Shown: positions 51,998 through 60,477 of the stretch, one piece after another
How positions within the stretch are numbered: position 1 is the stretch's first letter
Layout of the letters: every line of letters begins with the position of its first letter
NCBI GenBank assembly: GCA_963700255.1
Contig: CAVOWW010000031.1
Location: 1-64,000, forward strand
Source of the DNA: UBA10649 sp963700255
GTDB taxonomy: Bacteria; Actinomycetota; Actinomycetes; S36-B12
Reading direction: 5' to 3'
Length of the DNA stretch: 64,000 bases
Program-made: the position numbers and the translations under genes
The notes under the pieces: generated by a model
Told to the model about the DNA's origin: nothing
Database searches by the model: none
Seen by the model: only the letters and a program-made list of their open reading frames with translations

Positions 51998-52248
51998 CGG
52001 TAGACCTCCGGGGTGTCGGCCTGCTCGGTCTGCGCAGGGAAGTCCTTGGGGTTGCCAGCGCTGCCCTCCGGCAGCTGCGGCCCGGCGAGCCAGTTGCACA
52101 GGTGGATGTCGACGTTGAAGAGGTCGCCCTCGACACGGTCGCCACGGGAGGTGAAGACGCCGTGGCGCTCCCCCTGGGTGATGTCCAGCAGGCCGTCCGG
52201 TCGGACGTCGTAGATCGCCTTGCTGAGCGGGTGCATCCGGGTTCGCAT
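51994..52248 (-). CDS. Small protein coupled to the Rieske oxygenase, function unknown
   Basis: 84 residues: MRTRMHPLSKAIYDVRPDGL, LDITQGERHGVFTSRGDRVE, GDLFNVDIHLCNWLAGPQLP and a disordered end. It has no signal peptide and no known domain. The conserved-looking middle (EGDLFNVDIHLCNWL) has a Cys/Trp pair. The 4-base overlap with the oxygenase gene implies tight coupling, so it may be an accessory or a stabilising subunit. It is preceded by a promoter-like AT-rich stretch and a 120-base gap. Confidence 0.7.
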   Translation of the reverse strand: MRTRMHPLSKAIYDVRPDGLLDITQGERHGVFTSRGDRVEGDLFNVDIHLCNWLAGPQLPEGSAGNPKDFPAQTEQADTPEVYR

Positions 52249-52370
52249 GCGGCTCCTCCTCGAGTCACTGTCAGATGTGTAGTGACTCTAAAGAAACTAA
52301 CCCCCGCGCCCGCAGGGCCTTTGGTCCCGAATCCGGCGCCGATGGGCACCGGCCGCGGGCCGGCTCGACG

Positions 52371-52869
52371 TCAGGACAGGCTGCCGCCGGCGAACCATCG
52401 GTGCATGCGATCGCGATTGTTGACCGTCACCGGCTCGAGGAGGAAGCCCGGACGGCGACCGCACGTAGGAGAATGAGCCGTACCCCTCCTCGGGCGAGAC
52501 TTGACTGCACACGAGGGTCCAGCCGCGGGCGATGAGGTCGTTCGTGAGCGTCGGGACGTCACACCAGACCCCTGCGTGATGGAGGTTCTGGATATCGCCC
52601 CACCACCACGGGGTGCCCTCGACCCCCTGGATGAGCTCGATGTGCTGAGGGCCCTGGGTGGAGTAGCAGAACGTGAGGGGCACCGTGCGCTGCCCGTGCT
52701 CCGGCGTCCAGACCCGCTGGTCGTCTCGGGAGACCACCTGGGTCCACGTGAGGTCGAAGCTGCTGCCGAGCTCCGCCATCGCCGACTCGATGTCAGCCAC
52801 CAGATGACCGACGTGGAACATGTCGGCGGGGTACTCGAACACGGCGCCTCCCAGGCTGAAACTTGTCAT
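52371..52869 (-). pseudogene. VOC family protein, C-terminus frameshifted
   Basis: From the ATG at 52869: MTSFSLGGAVFEYPADMFHV, GHLVADIESAMAELGSSFDL, VWTPEHGQRTVPLTFCYSTQ, PQHIELIQGVEGTPWWWGDI, HHAGVWCDVPTLTNDLIARG. This is a glyoxalase-like fold distinct from the two tandem VOC genes. Near 52455 the frame shifts; the true end reads SGFLLEPVTVNNRDRMHRWF in the other frame and stops at 52371. Total length would be about 165 residues. The HIELIQG and FLLEPV segments hold the likely metal ligands. It precedes the small Rieske partner gene on the same strand. Confidence 0.8.
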
Positions 52870-52895
52870 GGACTCCCGTAAGTACCCAGACGGTA

Positions 52896-53510
52896 TCAGC
52901 CGAGGTGCCTGCGCACGTCGACGACAGTGGGGATGCCGGCCGCGCGTGCCGCCGCGATTCCCGTCGTCGAGTCCTCGTAGGCCACGCACCGCGAGGGATC
53001 AGCCCCCAACAGGGCCATCGCCTGCAGGTAGCCGTCCGGCGCCGGCTTGCCCTCGGCGACATCGGCAAGGGTCAGGACCACGTCGAACAGCTCCGTGATG
53101 CCCACTGCGGCGAGGGACTCGCGAACAGCCGCGTCCGGTCCGCTCGAGACCACGGCCAGCGGAAGGCGCCCGTGATGGCCCGGGCGACGGCTACCACATG
53201 CTCCAGCGGCTCCACCAGATGGACGGACGCCATGAACATCGCCATCCCCTCGTCGATGATCACCGATCCGCAGGCCGGGATCGGCGCTCGGGAACGCGGC
53301 CTCGACGAAGTCGTACACGTGCGTCCCGGCGTTCTGCTCGAACCAGGCATCCGACATCTCGAACCCGTGGCGCCCGAACACCTGGCGCCAGCAGATCCGG
53401 TACAGGCTCAACGTGTCGACGAGAGTGCCGTCGCAGTCGAAGAGGAGGGCCTCGGTGCCCGCCGGCGGGTCCATCGGACGCTCGGGAGGATCGGGGGTCA
53501 CGCCCGTCAC
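52896..53510 (-). pseudogene. HAD-family phosphatase with two compensating frameshifts
   Basis: HAD hydrolase of the beta-phosphoglucomutase/phosphoglycolate phosphatase type. Motif I is LLFDCDGTLVDT (nucleophile Asp), motif II LAVVSSG, motif III Lys in VAEGKPAPDGYLQAM and motif IV CVAYEDSTTGIAAARAAGI. Between about 53180 and 53262 the meaningful protein is in another frame (VIIDEGMAMFMASVHLVEPL, then EHVVAVARA), after which it returns. Two opposite single-base errors are the simplest cause. The start is uncertain (GTG 53510 or ATG 53474). It is divergent from the phosphotransferase gene, with 20 bases between them. Confidence 0.8.
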
Positions 53511-53530
53511 CCTGCCATAGGCTCACCGCC

Positions 53531-54610
53531 ATGACGCCGTCGGCCGACCTGCCCGGACTCGACCTGCCGGCCGTGACCGAGTGGCTCGCGACCCAGGGCG
53601 TCGCGCTGGCAGGGCCCGTCACGGCGAGCCTGTTCACCGGTGGCCGGTCGAACGTCACCTACCGGCTCAGCGGGGCCGACGGCAGCAGCCTCGTGCTCCG
53701 ACGCCCACCCCTGGGGCACGTGCTGCCGAGCGCGCACGACATGTCGCGCGAGTACCGCGTCCTGCGCGGCCTCAACGCAGTGGGCTACCCGACGCCGCGG
53801 ACGATCGCCCTGTGCGAGGACCCCGCGATCAACGGCAGTCCCTTCCTCGTCATGGCCTACGTCGACGGCCGCATCGTCGCGACCGCCGACGACGCAGCGG
53901 CGCTGTCGCCCGACGAGCGGGACGGCATCTCCGCGGCACTCGTCGCCGCGCTGGCTCGACTGCACGGCGCCGACGTCGGTGCCGCGGGGCTCACGGAGCT
54001 GGGCAGGCCGGAGGGATACCTGCCGCGCCAGCTCGGCCGCTGGACGAAGCAGTGGGAGCTGACGAAGACGCGCGACCTGCCCGCCATGGACGTCCTTCGC
54101 GCGCGGATCGAGGACGCCCTCGCCCCGCTCCCGGCCGACCTGCCGTGGTCGCTCGTCCACGGCGACTACCGCCTCGACAACGTGATCCTCGCGCCGGACA
54201 GCGCCGAGGTCCGCGCCGTTCTCGACTGGGAGATGTCGACGCTCGGCGACCCGCTCGCCGACCTCGCCCTCACCCTCGTCTACTGGACGCAGTCCTCCGA
54301 CCACCTCCGTCATCGCGTGCCGGTGGCCGAGCACCTCACCGATGCCGCCGGCTTCTGGACGAGGGACCGCATCATCGACGCGTACGCGGCTGCCACCGGC
54401 CGTGACATGGGCCATCTCGACGCCTGCACCGCACTCGCCTGCTTCAAGCTCGCGGTGATCACCGAGTCGATCCACGCCCGCACCCTGAGCGGCAAGCAGC
54501 TCGGCGCCGCCGCCAGCGATGCCCATGCGATGGGCGTCGCCACGGAGGCCCTTGCCGAGCTGGGGCTGCGGGTCGCCGAGGGCGGCACCGTGGCGGGCCT
54601 CTCGTCCTAG
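53531..54610 (+). CDS. Phosphotransferase family protein (ACAD10/APH-like)
   Basis: 359 residues with the aminoglycoside phosphotransferase/choline kinase fold: LFTGGRSNVTYRLSGAD (nucleotide loop), LVLRRPPLGHVLPSAHDMSR, EYRVLRGLNAVGYPTPRTIA, SLVHGDYRLDNVILAP (catalytic Asp loop) and VLDWEMSTLGDPLADLALTL (DxD Mg2+ site). RRPPLGHVLPSAHDM-REYRVL is the ACAD10/ACAD11 subfamily pattern. These proteins phosphorylate 4-hydroxyacyl-CoA-type substrates for removal of the hydroxyl group in fatty and lactone catabolism. That role fits the acyl-CoA genes nearby; it is inference. Confidence 0.9.
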   Translation: MTPSADLPGLDLPAVTEWLATQGVALAGPVTASLFTGGRSNVTYRLSGADGSSLVLRRPPLGHVLPSAHDMSREYRVLRGLNAVGYPTPRTIALCEDPAINGSPFLVMAYVDGRIVATADDAAALSPDERDGISAALVAALARLHGADVGAAGLTELGRPEGYLPRQLGRWTKQWELTKTRDLPAMDVLRARIEDALAPLPADLPWSLVHGDYRLDNVILAPDSAEVRAVLDWEMSTLGDPLADLALTLVYWTQSSDHLRHRVPVAEHLTDAAGFWTRDRIIDAYAAATGRDMGHLDACTALACFKLAVITESIHARTLSGKQLGAAASDAHAMGVATEALAELGLRVAEGGTVAGLSS

Positions 54611-54620
54611 GCCCAAGCCA

Positions 54621-54710
54621 CGTTTGTCCCGGAATCCGGGACCAATCGGCGATCAGCAGGACAAATCAGGTGCTCATCGCCCGTTTCTCCCGGATACCGG
54701 GAGAAACGGG
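54621..54710. repeat. Two palindromes of the actinobacterial element (types B and A)
   Basis: 54621-54651 pairs CGTTTGTCCCGGA with TCCGGGACCAATCGGCG (mixed arms). 54680-54710 is a perfect palindrome with 14-base arms CCCGTTTCTCCCGG around ATA. They lie between the convergent phosphotransferase and EamA genes and may terminate both. The same modules occur at 39652 and 47141. Confidence 0.75.
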
Positions 54711-54714
54711 AGAG

Positions 54715-55641
54715 TCAGACGGGAGGCGACTCCGACGGCACCGTCCGCGAGCCGGCCCTGATCACCAGCACGATGCCGGCGAACATGAGCACGACCGCAG
54801 GGATGATCCCCACGGGTGGCAGCTGCTGCAGCGCCACCGCGGCGATCAGCGTGGCGCCGGGCATCTCCAGCAGGATCGCCAGCGAGACGACGGTCGCGGA
54901 GGTCGTGGCGAGCACCTTGTTGATCAGCGTGTGACCGAGGAGCTGGGCGCCGAGGGTCAGCGCGAGGATGAGCCCCCATGCCTGCAGCGAGAAGCCGGTC
55001 AGGGCCTGGCCCCCGATCACGCATAGCACCAGGAGGAGCAGCGCTGCCGCCGCGTACAGCCCGGATGTCAGGGTGGCCGTCGAGACGGTGCGACGGGCGC
55101 TCTCGGACACCGTGACGTAGGCGGCGGCCAGGATGCCGCCGATGAGTGCGAGCACATCCCCGATGAGGTGGCGCGGATCGACCGACACGTCGATGCCCGT
55201 GAGGATCACGACGCCCAGCAGGGAGATGGCGATGCCCACCCAGGCCGACCGCGGGATGTGGGCGCCGCGCCACCGTGCGATGAGCGCTGCCCAGACGGGC
55301 TGGGTCGCAACGAGGGCGGTGGACGACGCCACCGTGGTGAACCTCAGTGACGGGATCCACGTCGCGAAGTGCAGTCCGAGGAGCAGCCCCGAGGACCCGA
55401 TGAGCCACCACTCACGACGGCTCAGCCGCCGGACCTCCTGGCGGTGCCGCCACATGACCCACGGGGCTGTCGCGGCCGAGCCGAGGAAGCAGCGCCAGAA
55501 GGCGATCGCGAGAGCGGGCGCGACCGTCGCGGCGATGATCGGCCCGGACGAGGAGATGAACAGGACGGCCACACCGAGCCAGACGAGGTCGGCGGTCGGC
55601 GGCCGCCCGAGGGTGGGGGCGGAGCTCGTCGGCGCTGCCAT
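54715..55641 (-). CDS. EamA/DMT superfamily transporter
   Basis: 308 residues, about ten membrane helices in two EamA repeats. The first repeat starts ADLVWLGVAVLFISSSGPII and holds FWRCFLGSAATAP; the second starts near residue 150 (LIGDVLALIGGILAAAYVTV), with the Glu/Pro motif LLEMPGATLIAAVALQQLPP near the end. DMT proteins export or import metabolites such as amino acids and drugs. The start ATG at 55641 has AGGTG just upstream. It is divergent from the MgtE_N/CBS gene, with 37 bases between the two starts. Confidence 0.9.
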   Translation of the reverse strand: MAAPTSSAPTLGRPPTADLVWLGVAVLFISSSGPIIAATVAPALAIAFWRCFLGSAATAPWVMWRHRQEVRRLSRREWWLIGSSGLLLGLHFATWIPSLRFTTVASSTALVATQPVWAALIARWRGAHIPRSAWVGIAISLLGVVILTGIDVSVDPRHLIGDVLALIGGILAAAYVTVSESARRTVSTATLTSGLYAAAALLLLVLCVIGGQALTGFSLQAWGLILALTLGAQLLGHTLINKVLATTSATVVSLAILLEMPGATLIAAVALQQLPPVGIIPAVVLMFAGIVLVIRAGSRTVPSESPPV

Positions 55642-55678
55642 CACCTGCCCCCTTCCGTGTCGGCGGTAGCCTTTCGAC

Positions 55679-57526
55679 GTGACGACTGGCGCCGCGACCC
55701 GAGTATTCCTCGCGCGCCTGGCCGGCATCGGGGTCTTCGACCCGAATGGCGACCAGGTGGGCAAGGTACGCGACGCCATCGTGGTGCTGCGCATCGGCGC
55801 CAACCCGCCCCGCCTCACCGGCCTCGTGGTCGAGGTCCAGCCGCGTCGCAGGATCTTCGTCCCGATGACCAAGGTCACGGCCATCGACGCGGGCCAGGTG
55901 ATCGTGACGGGCACCGTCAACCTGCGGCGCTTCGAGCAGCGCAGCAACGAGACCCTCGTGACCGCCGAGCTGCTGGACCGCACGGTCGACCTCCGCGAGA
56001 CCGGCGAACGCGTGTCGCTCATGGACGTCGCGGTCGAGAAGGCGGCCACCCGCGACTGGTTCGTGACGCAGCTGTTCGTCCGCAAGCCCGGTGGTGGCCT
56101 GCGACGCCGCGGTGCGACCTTCATCGTCGACTGGGAGGACGTCACGGGCCTGTCGCTCCCGATCGCCGACCAGCCGGCCGAGCAGCTCCTCGCCCGACTC
56201 GACACCATGCGCTCCGCCGACGTCGCCCACGTGCTGCAGGAGCTCTCCCCGAAGCGGCGCCTCGAGGTGGCACGGAGCCTCGACGACGAGCGGCTCGCCG
56301 ACGTCCTCGAGGAGCTGCCGGACGACGACAGCGTCGAGATCATGCAGGCGCTGGAGGCCGAACGGGCGGCCGACGTCCTCGAGGAGATGGATCCCGACGA
56401 CGCCGCCGACCTGCTGTCCGAGCTGCCGCCCGACCAGGCGGCCGACCTGCTCGAGCGCATGGAGCCGGACGACGCCGAGGACATCCGTCGCCTGCTCGCC
56501 TACGACGAGCTCTCCGCGGGCGGCATGATGACGACGGAGCCGATCGTCCTGCCCCCGGACGCCACGGTCGCCGATGCGCTCGCGCGCATCCGCAATCCCG
56601 ACCTGTCGCCCGCACTCGCCTCCCAGGTGTACGTCTCGCGGCCCCCCACCGAGACCCCTTCAGGCCGCTACCTCGGCACCTGCCACTTCCAGCAGCTGCT
56701 CCGCGAGCCGCCCGGCACCCTCGTCTCGGCCCTCGTCGATGTCAACCTGATGCCTGTCGGCCCGGAGACGCCGCTCGACGTCATCACGCGCTACTTCGCG
56801 GCGTACAACCTCGTCGCGCTGCCCGTCGTCGACGCCAACGGCCACCTGCTGGGCGCCGTCACGGTCGACGACGTGATCGACCACATGCTGCCCGAGGACT
56901 GGCGCGACAGCGACGACGACGCTGGCAGGGACCAGCTGATGGCCGCCGAGCGCGCGCGCAGGTCCAGCCGCATGGACCAGCCGATGGACCGCAGCCGGTC
57001 GCTGCGGCCCAGCGTCGACACCGAGCGGTTCGGGGCGCTGTCGGAGACGGTGGCCCGTCGGATCGGCTCGTGGGCGTTCATCGCCTGGATGACCGCGTTC
57101 ATCATCGCCTGGGTGGCCATCAACATCGTCATCGCCGACGGCGCCCCCGACCCGTTCCCCTTCATCTTCCTGACCCTCCTGCTCTCCCTGCAGGCGTCCT
57201 ACGCCGCCCCGCTGATCCTGCTCGCCCAGAACCGGCAGACCGACCGCGACCGCGTGCAGTTCCAGGAGGACCGGCAGCGCACCGAGCGCCTGCTGGCCGA
57301 CTCCGACTACCTGGCCCGCGAGATCGCCGCCCTCCGACTGGCCCTCGGCGACGTCGCCACCCGCGACTACGTCCGCAGCGAGCTGCGCGACCAGGTGGAC
57401 GACCTGGTCAAGGCGATGGACGAGCACGCCAAGGCAGCGGCGAAGGCGGCCGCGAAGGCCGTGGCCAAGGCCGAGCGGAAGGCGGAGCGCAAGGCGGACG
57501 GTCAGGAGTCCGACCCCGGCGAATAG
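55679..57526 (+). CDS. PRC-barrel / MgtE_N / CBS / DUF1003 multidomain protein
   Basis: 615 residues from a GTG at 55679. The order is: PRC-barrel-like N-terminus (FLARLAGIGVFDPNGDQVGK, residues 10-75), a second such module, then MgtE N-terminal helical repeats (HVLQELSPKRRLEVARSLDD; EEMDPDDAADLLSELPPDQA; about residues 180-285). A CBS pair follows (GGMMTTEPIVLPPDATVADA; LPVVDANGHLLGAVTVDDVI; 285-415), then DUF1003 with two membrane helices (about 465-535) and a Lys/Ala coiled tail. The MgtE pore is absent. In most Actinobacteria the CBS part and the DUF1003 part are two adjacent genes. Here they are fused at DAGRDQLMAAERA, where an internal ATG with GGGA upstream looks like the former start. 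A true fusion or a base error are both possible. Confidence 0.85.
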   Translation: MTTGAATRVFLARLAGIGVFDPNGDQVGKVRDAIVVLRIGANPPRLTGLVVEVQPRRRIFVPMTKVTAIDAGQVIVTGTVNLRRFEQRSNETLVTAELLDRTVDLRETGERVSLMDVAVEKAATRDWFVTQLFVRKPGGGLRRRGATFIVDWEDVTGLSLPIADQPAEQLLARLDTMRSADVAHVLQELSPKRRLEVARSLDDERLADVLEELPDDDSVEIMQALEAERAADVLEEMDPDDAADLLSELPPDQAADLLERMEPDDAEDIRRLLAYDELSAGGMMTTEPIVLPPDATVADALARIRNPDLSPALASQVYVSRPPTETPSGRYLGTCHFQQLLREPPGTLVSALVDVNLMPVGPETPLDVITRYFAAYNLVALPVVDANGHLLGAVTVDDVIDHMLPEDWRDSDDDAGRDQLMAAERARRSSRMDQPMDRSRSLRPSVDTERFGALSETVARRIGSWAFIAWMTAFIIAWVAINIVIADGAPDPFPFIFLTLLLSLQASYAAPLILLAQNRQTDRDRVQFQEDRQRTERLLADSDYLAREIAALRLALGDVATRDYVRSELRDQVDDLVKAMDEHAKAAAKAAAKAVAKAERKAERKADGQESDPGE

Positions 57527-57536
57527 CATCGCCACC

Positions 57537-58679
57537 ATGCCTGCCCCCTCGATCGACGCGATCAACGCCGCCCTCGCCACGGTCAACGACCCCGAGATCA
57601 ACCGGCCCGTGACGGAACTGGGCATGGTCAAGTCCGTGGCCGCCGAGGCCGACGGCTCCGTCCATGTCGGGATCTTCCTGACGGTCTCGGGCTGCCCCAT
57701 GCGCGGGGCCATCACCGAACGCGTGACCGAGGCCGTCTCGGCCGTGCCCGGCGTGACGTCCGTGAGCGTCGAGCTCGACGTCATGGACGATGAGCAGCGC
57801 GCGGCCCTGCGCTCCATGCTCCGCGGCCACGACGAGCGTGAGATCCCGTTCGCCCAGCCCGGCTCGCTGACGCGCGTGTACGCCATCGCCTCGGGCAAGG
57901 GCGGGGTCGGCAAGTCGTCGGTGACCGCGAACCTCGCGGTGGCCATGGCCCAGATGGGCCTCACGGTCGGCCTCGTCGACGCCGACGTCTACGGGCACTC
58001 GATCCCGCGGATGCTCAACGCGGTGGAGCCGCCCACGATGGTCGAGGGCATGATCATGCCGCCGCAGGCCTACGGCGTGCGCGTCATCTCGATGCTGCCG
58101 TTCAAGCCGGGCGGCGTCTCGCAGCCCGTCGCCTTCCGCGGTCCGATGCTGCACCGCGCCCTGAACCAGTTCCTCGCCGACGTGTGGTGGGGCGACCTCG
58201 ACATCCTGCTGCTCGACCTGCCTCCGGGCACCGGTGACGTCGCCATCTCGACCGCGCAGCTGCTGCCCAACGCCGAGATCGTCGTCGTCACGACGCCCCA
58301 GCCGGCCGCGGCCGACGTCGCCGTGCGCGCCGGCACCCTCGCCGAGCAGACCCACCAGAAGGTCGCCGGCGTCGTCGAGAACATGAGCTCGTTCCCCTGT
58401 CCGCACTGCGGCGAGCCGATGGACCTCTTCGGCATGGGCGGCGGCGCGATCGTGGCCGAGACCCTGACCCGTCAGCTCGGCACCGACGTGCCCCTGCTCG
58501 GCCAGATCCCGTTCGACGTGGCCCTGCGCGAGGGCGGCGACACCGGGCAGCCGCTGGTGCTGAGCACCCCGGACGCGCCCGCGTCTCAGGCGCTCCTGCG
58601 CATCGCGGAGAACCTCGGGCGTCGGCCGCGGGGGCTGGCAGGCCTGTCCCTCGGCATCACTCCGGCGAGCCGCGCCTGA
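57537..58679 (+). CDS. mrp: Mrp/NBP35-family P-loop iron-sulfur carrier ATPase
   Basis: 380 residues. The N-terminal DUF59/MIP18 domain (SIDAINAALATVNDPEINRP, residues 5-90) is followed by the P-loop with the deviant Walker A ASGKGGVGKSSVTANLAVAM (residues about 117-136), LLLDLPPGTGDVAIS and VVTTPQPAAADV. The cluster-binding CPHC sits in ENMSSFPCPHCGEPMDLFG. Mrp/ApbC proteins carry [4Fe-4S] clusters to target enzymes. It lies 10 bases after the CBS/DUF1003 gene. The grouping mrp, tatB, htrA is conserved in Actinobacteria. Confidence 0.95.
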   Translation: MPAPSIDAINAALATVNDPEINRPVTELGMVKSVAAEADGSVHVGIFLTVSGCPMRGAITERVTEAVSAVPGVTSVSVELDVMDDEQRAALRSMLRGHDEREIPFAQPGSLTRVYAIASGKGGVGKSSVTANLAVAMAQMGLTVGLVDADVYGHSIPRMLNAVEPPTMVEGMIMPPQAYGVRVISMLPFKPGGVSQPVAFRGPMLHRALNQFLADVWWGDLDILLLDLPPGTGDVAISTAQLLPNAEIVVVTTPQPAAADVAVRAGTLAEQTHQKVAGVVENMSSFPCPHCGEPMDLFGMGGGAIVAETLTRQLGTDVPLLGQIPFDVALREGGDTGQPLVLSTPDAPASQALLRIAENLGRRPRGLAGLSLGITPASRA

Positions 58680-58756
58680 CGTTCGGCCAGGTCGCGTACG
58701 GCTAGGTCGCGTGCCGCCGGCTCCCCAGCTCCGGGGCTCGCTCCGCTCACTCCTCG

Positions 58757-59084
58757 CTAGGTCGCGTCCGGGTCGAAGGCCGGACGCGGAGCCGGCGCCT
58801 TCTCCGCAGCCTTCGGCACCTCGTCGTCCGGCTCGTCCCTCAGGATGCTCGCGGCCAGGCGCCGTGGGTGGAACTCCTGCAGCGACTTGACGGTGTCGAC
58901 GGTGTCGGTGAGGTCCAGGCCCGCCGAGTCGGCGAGGTCCTGGCGGGCGCCGCTCGCCATCGTCGCGGATCTGCTTCAGCCACTTCGCAGCGTCCGCGGC
59001 AGCGCGCGGCAGCCGCTCGGGACCGAACACGAGCAGACCCACCACCCCGAGGATGAGGATCTCGCCGATCCCGATGTCGAACAT
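58757..59084 (-). pseudogene. tatB: Sec-independent translocase protein TatB, one frameshift
   Basis: From the ATG at 59084: MFDIGIGEILILGVVGLLVF, then GPERLPRAAADAAKWLKQIRD. This is the TatA/B membrane helix, the FGPxxLP hinge and the amphipathic helix. One extra base near 58970 shifts the frame, after which MASGARQDLADSAGLDLTDT, VKSLQEFHPRRLAASILRDE and the acidic/Pro tail follow. Read across, the protein is about 108 residues, right for TatB, which receives twin-arginine substrates with TatC. It lies directly after htrA. Sequencing error is likely, since every conserved part is present. Confidence 0.88.
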
Positions 59085-59103
59085 GCCGGCGGTCCTCGCT
59101 CGC

Positions 59104-60318
59104 CTAGTTCGTCGAGCTGTCGTCGCCGAGCACGAGGGTGGTGGTGCGCTCCTGGCCATCGCGCTCGAAGCCGATCTCGATCTCGTCTCCTGGCGCGTAG
59201 CTCCGGATGGCGACCACGAGCTCCGTCGCATCGTTGATGCTGCGGTCATCGATGCGGACGATGACGTCGCCCGACTCCAGTTCGGCGTCGTCGGCGGCGC
59301 TGCCGTTGGTGACGTTGGAGACACGCGCACCGTTGTCGGTGAAGGCGTTGTCCAGCGAGACCCCGAGGAGCGGCGTGCGCGAGCTGCCCGTGGCGATGAT
59401 CTCGTCGGCGATGCGCTTCGCTGAGTTGCTGGGGATCGAGAACCCGAGGCCGATGCTGCCCGCCTCGCCGCCGATCGCAAGCGTGGCGATGGCCGAGTTG
59501 ACGCCGATGACGGCGCCGGCCGAGTTGAGCAGCGGACCCCCGGAGTTGCCCGGGTTGATGGCCGCATCGGTCTGGATGGCGTTGATGTAGGAGGCGTCCT
59601 CCTGGCTCTCGCCCGCGATGACGGGCCGGTCCAGGGCGCTGACGATGCCCGAGGTGACGGTGCCGTCGAGCCCGAGCGGGGCGCCGATGGCGATGGCGAC
59701 GTCGCCGACCCGTACCTGCGACGAGTCGCCGAGCGGCACCGTCGGCAGGCCGCGGCGGTCCACCTTGACGACCGCGAGGTCGTACGAGGGGTTGGTCCCC
59801 ACGATGGTGCCCTCAGCGCGCTCGCCGTCGCTGAACACGACCGTGAGCTCGCCGCCGTCGGCGGCGAGGTCGACCACGTGGTTGTTGGTGAGGATGTAGC
59901 CGTTGGGCCGGATGACGAAGCCTGAGCCGCTGCCCGACTCGACGCTGCCCTCGGCGAGGATCGACACGACGCTGGGCAGCGTCGTGGAGGCGATCTGGCC
60001 GATGGATCCCTCGACCATGGGGGTCGCCGGAACCACCGGAGCCTGGGCGGTCGTCCCCGACGACTCCGACACCGACGAGTCCGAACCAGCGTCGACGGCC
60101 CGTCCGACGGCGTAGCCGGCCAGCCCGGCGAAGGAGCCGACCACGGCGGCGACGAGCGCCGCGACCAGCACGGTGCCCAGGATCCCGAGGCCGCGTCGAC
60201 GGTGGCTCGAGGGCGTCGGCACGGGCGCCGGCGCAGGTGCCGGCGCATAGCGCGGCGGCATCGGCTCGGCGGGCACAGAGTAGGGGCCTGCGCCCAGCGT
60301 CGGCTGCTGGTCGGACAT
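59104..60318 (-). CDS. HtrA/DegP-like trypsin-type serine protease with PDZ domain
   Basis: 404 residues from the ATG at 60318, with GGAGG upstream. A cytoplasmic Pro/Ala-rich N-terminus (to about residue 38) is followed by one membrane helix (LGILGTVLVAALVAAVVGSF), then the exported protease domain. Catalytic triad: His in LTNNHVVDLAADG, Asp in SYDLAVVKVDR, Ser in INPGNSGGPLLNSAG. A C-terminal PDZ domain (LLGVSLDNAFTDNGARVSNV to the end) recognises unfolded tails. HtrA handles misfolded envelope proteins. In mycobacteria it follows sigE and rseA; here those genes are missing and the methyltransferase gene is directly divergent. Confidence 0.94.
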   Translation of the reverse strand: MSDQQPTLGAGPYSVPAEPMPPRYAPAPAPAPVPTPSSHRRRGLGILGTVLVAALVAAVVGSFAGLAGYAVGRAVDAGSDSSVSESSGTTAQAPVVPATPMVEGSIGQIASTTLPSVVSILAEGSVESGSGSGFVIRPNGYILTNNHVVDLAADGGELTVVFSDGERAEGTIVGTNPSYDLAVVKVDRRGLPTVPLGDSSQVRVGDVAIAIGAPLGLDGTVTSGIVSALDRPVIAGESQEDASYINAIQTDAAINPGNSGGPLLNSAGAVIGVNSAIATLAIGGEAGSIGLGFSIPSNSAKRIADEIIATGSSRTPLLGVSLDNAFTDNGARVSNVTNGSAADDAELESGDVIVRIDDRSINDATELVVAIRSYAPGDEIEIGFERDGQERTTTLVLGDDSSTN

Positions 60319-60477
60319 GCGAACCTCCGGGGAAGCGGTCCGGGTCCGGCTCGTTCCCGGGGACCTGAGGGCGGACCGGGTGGTCCGCTCCTGCATACGG
60401 TAGTTCAGGCTAGGCTGCCCCACGAACGCTGCGGGTCCGGTCACGACCGCCCGCGCATGGGAACGACGGTCGGGGGA

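Noticed and set aside
57408..60248. A 946-codon minus-strand open frame across mrp and htrA
   Set aside because: Low-complexity Arg/Ser/Pro sequence opposite or out of frame with clearly conserved genes.
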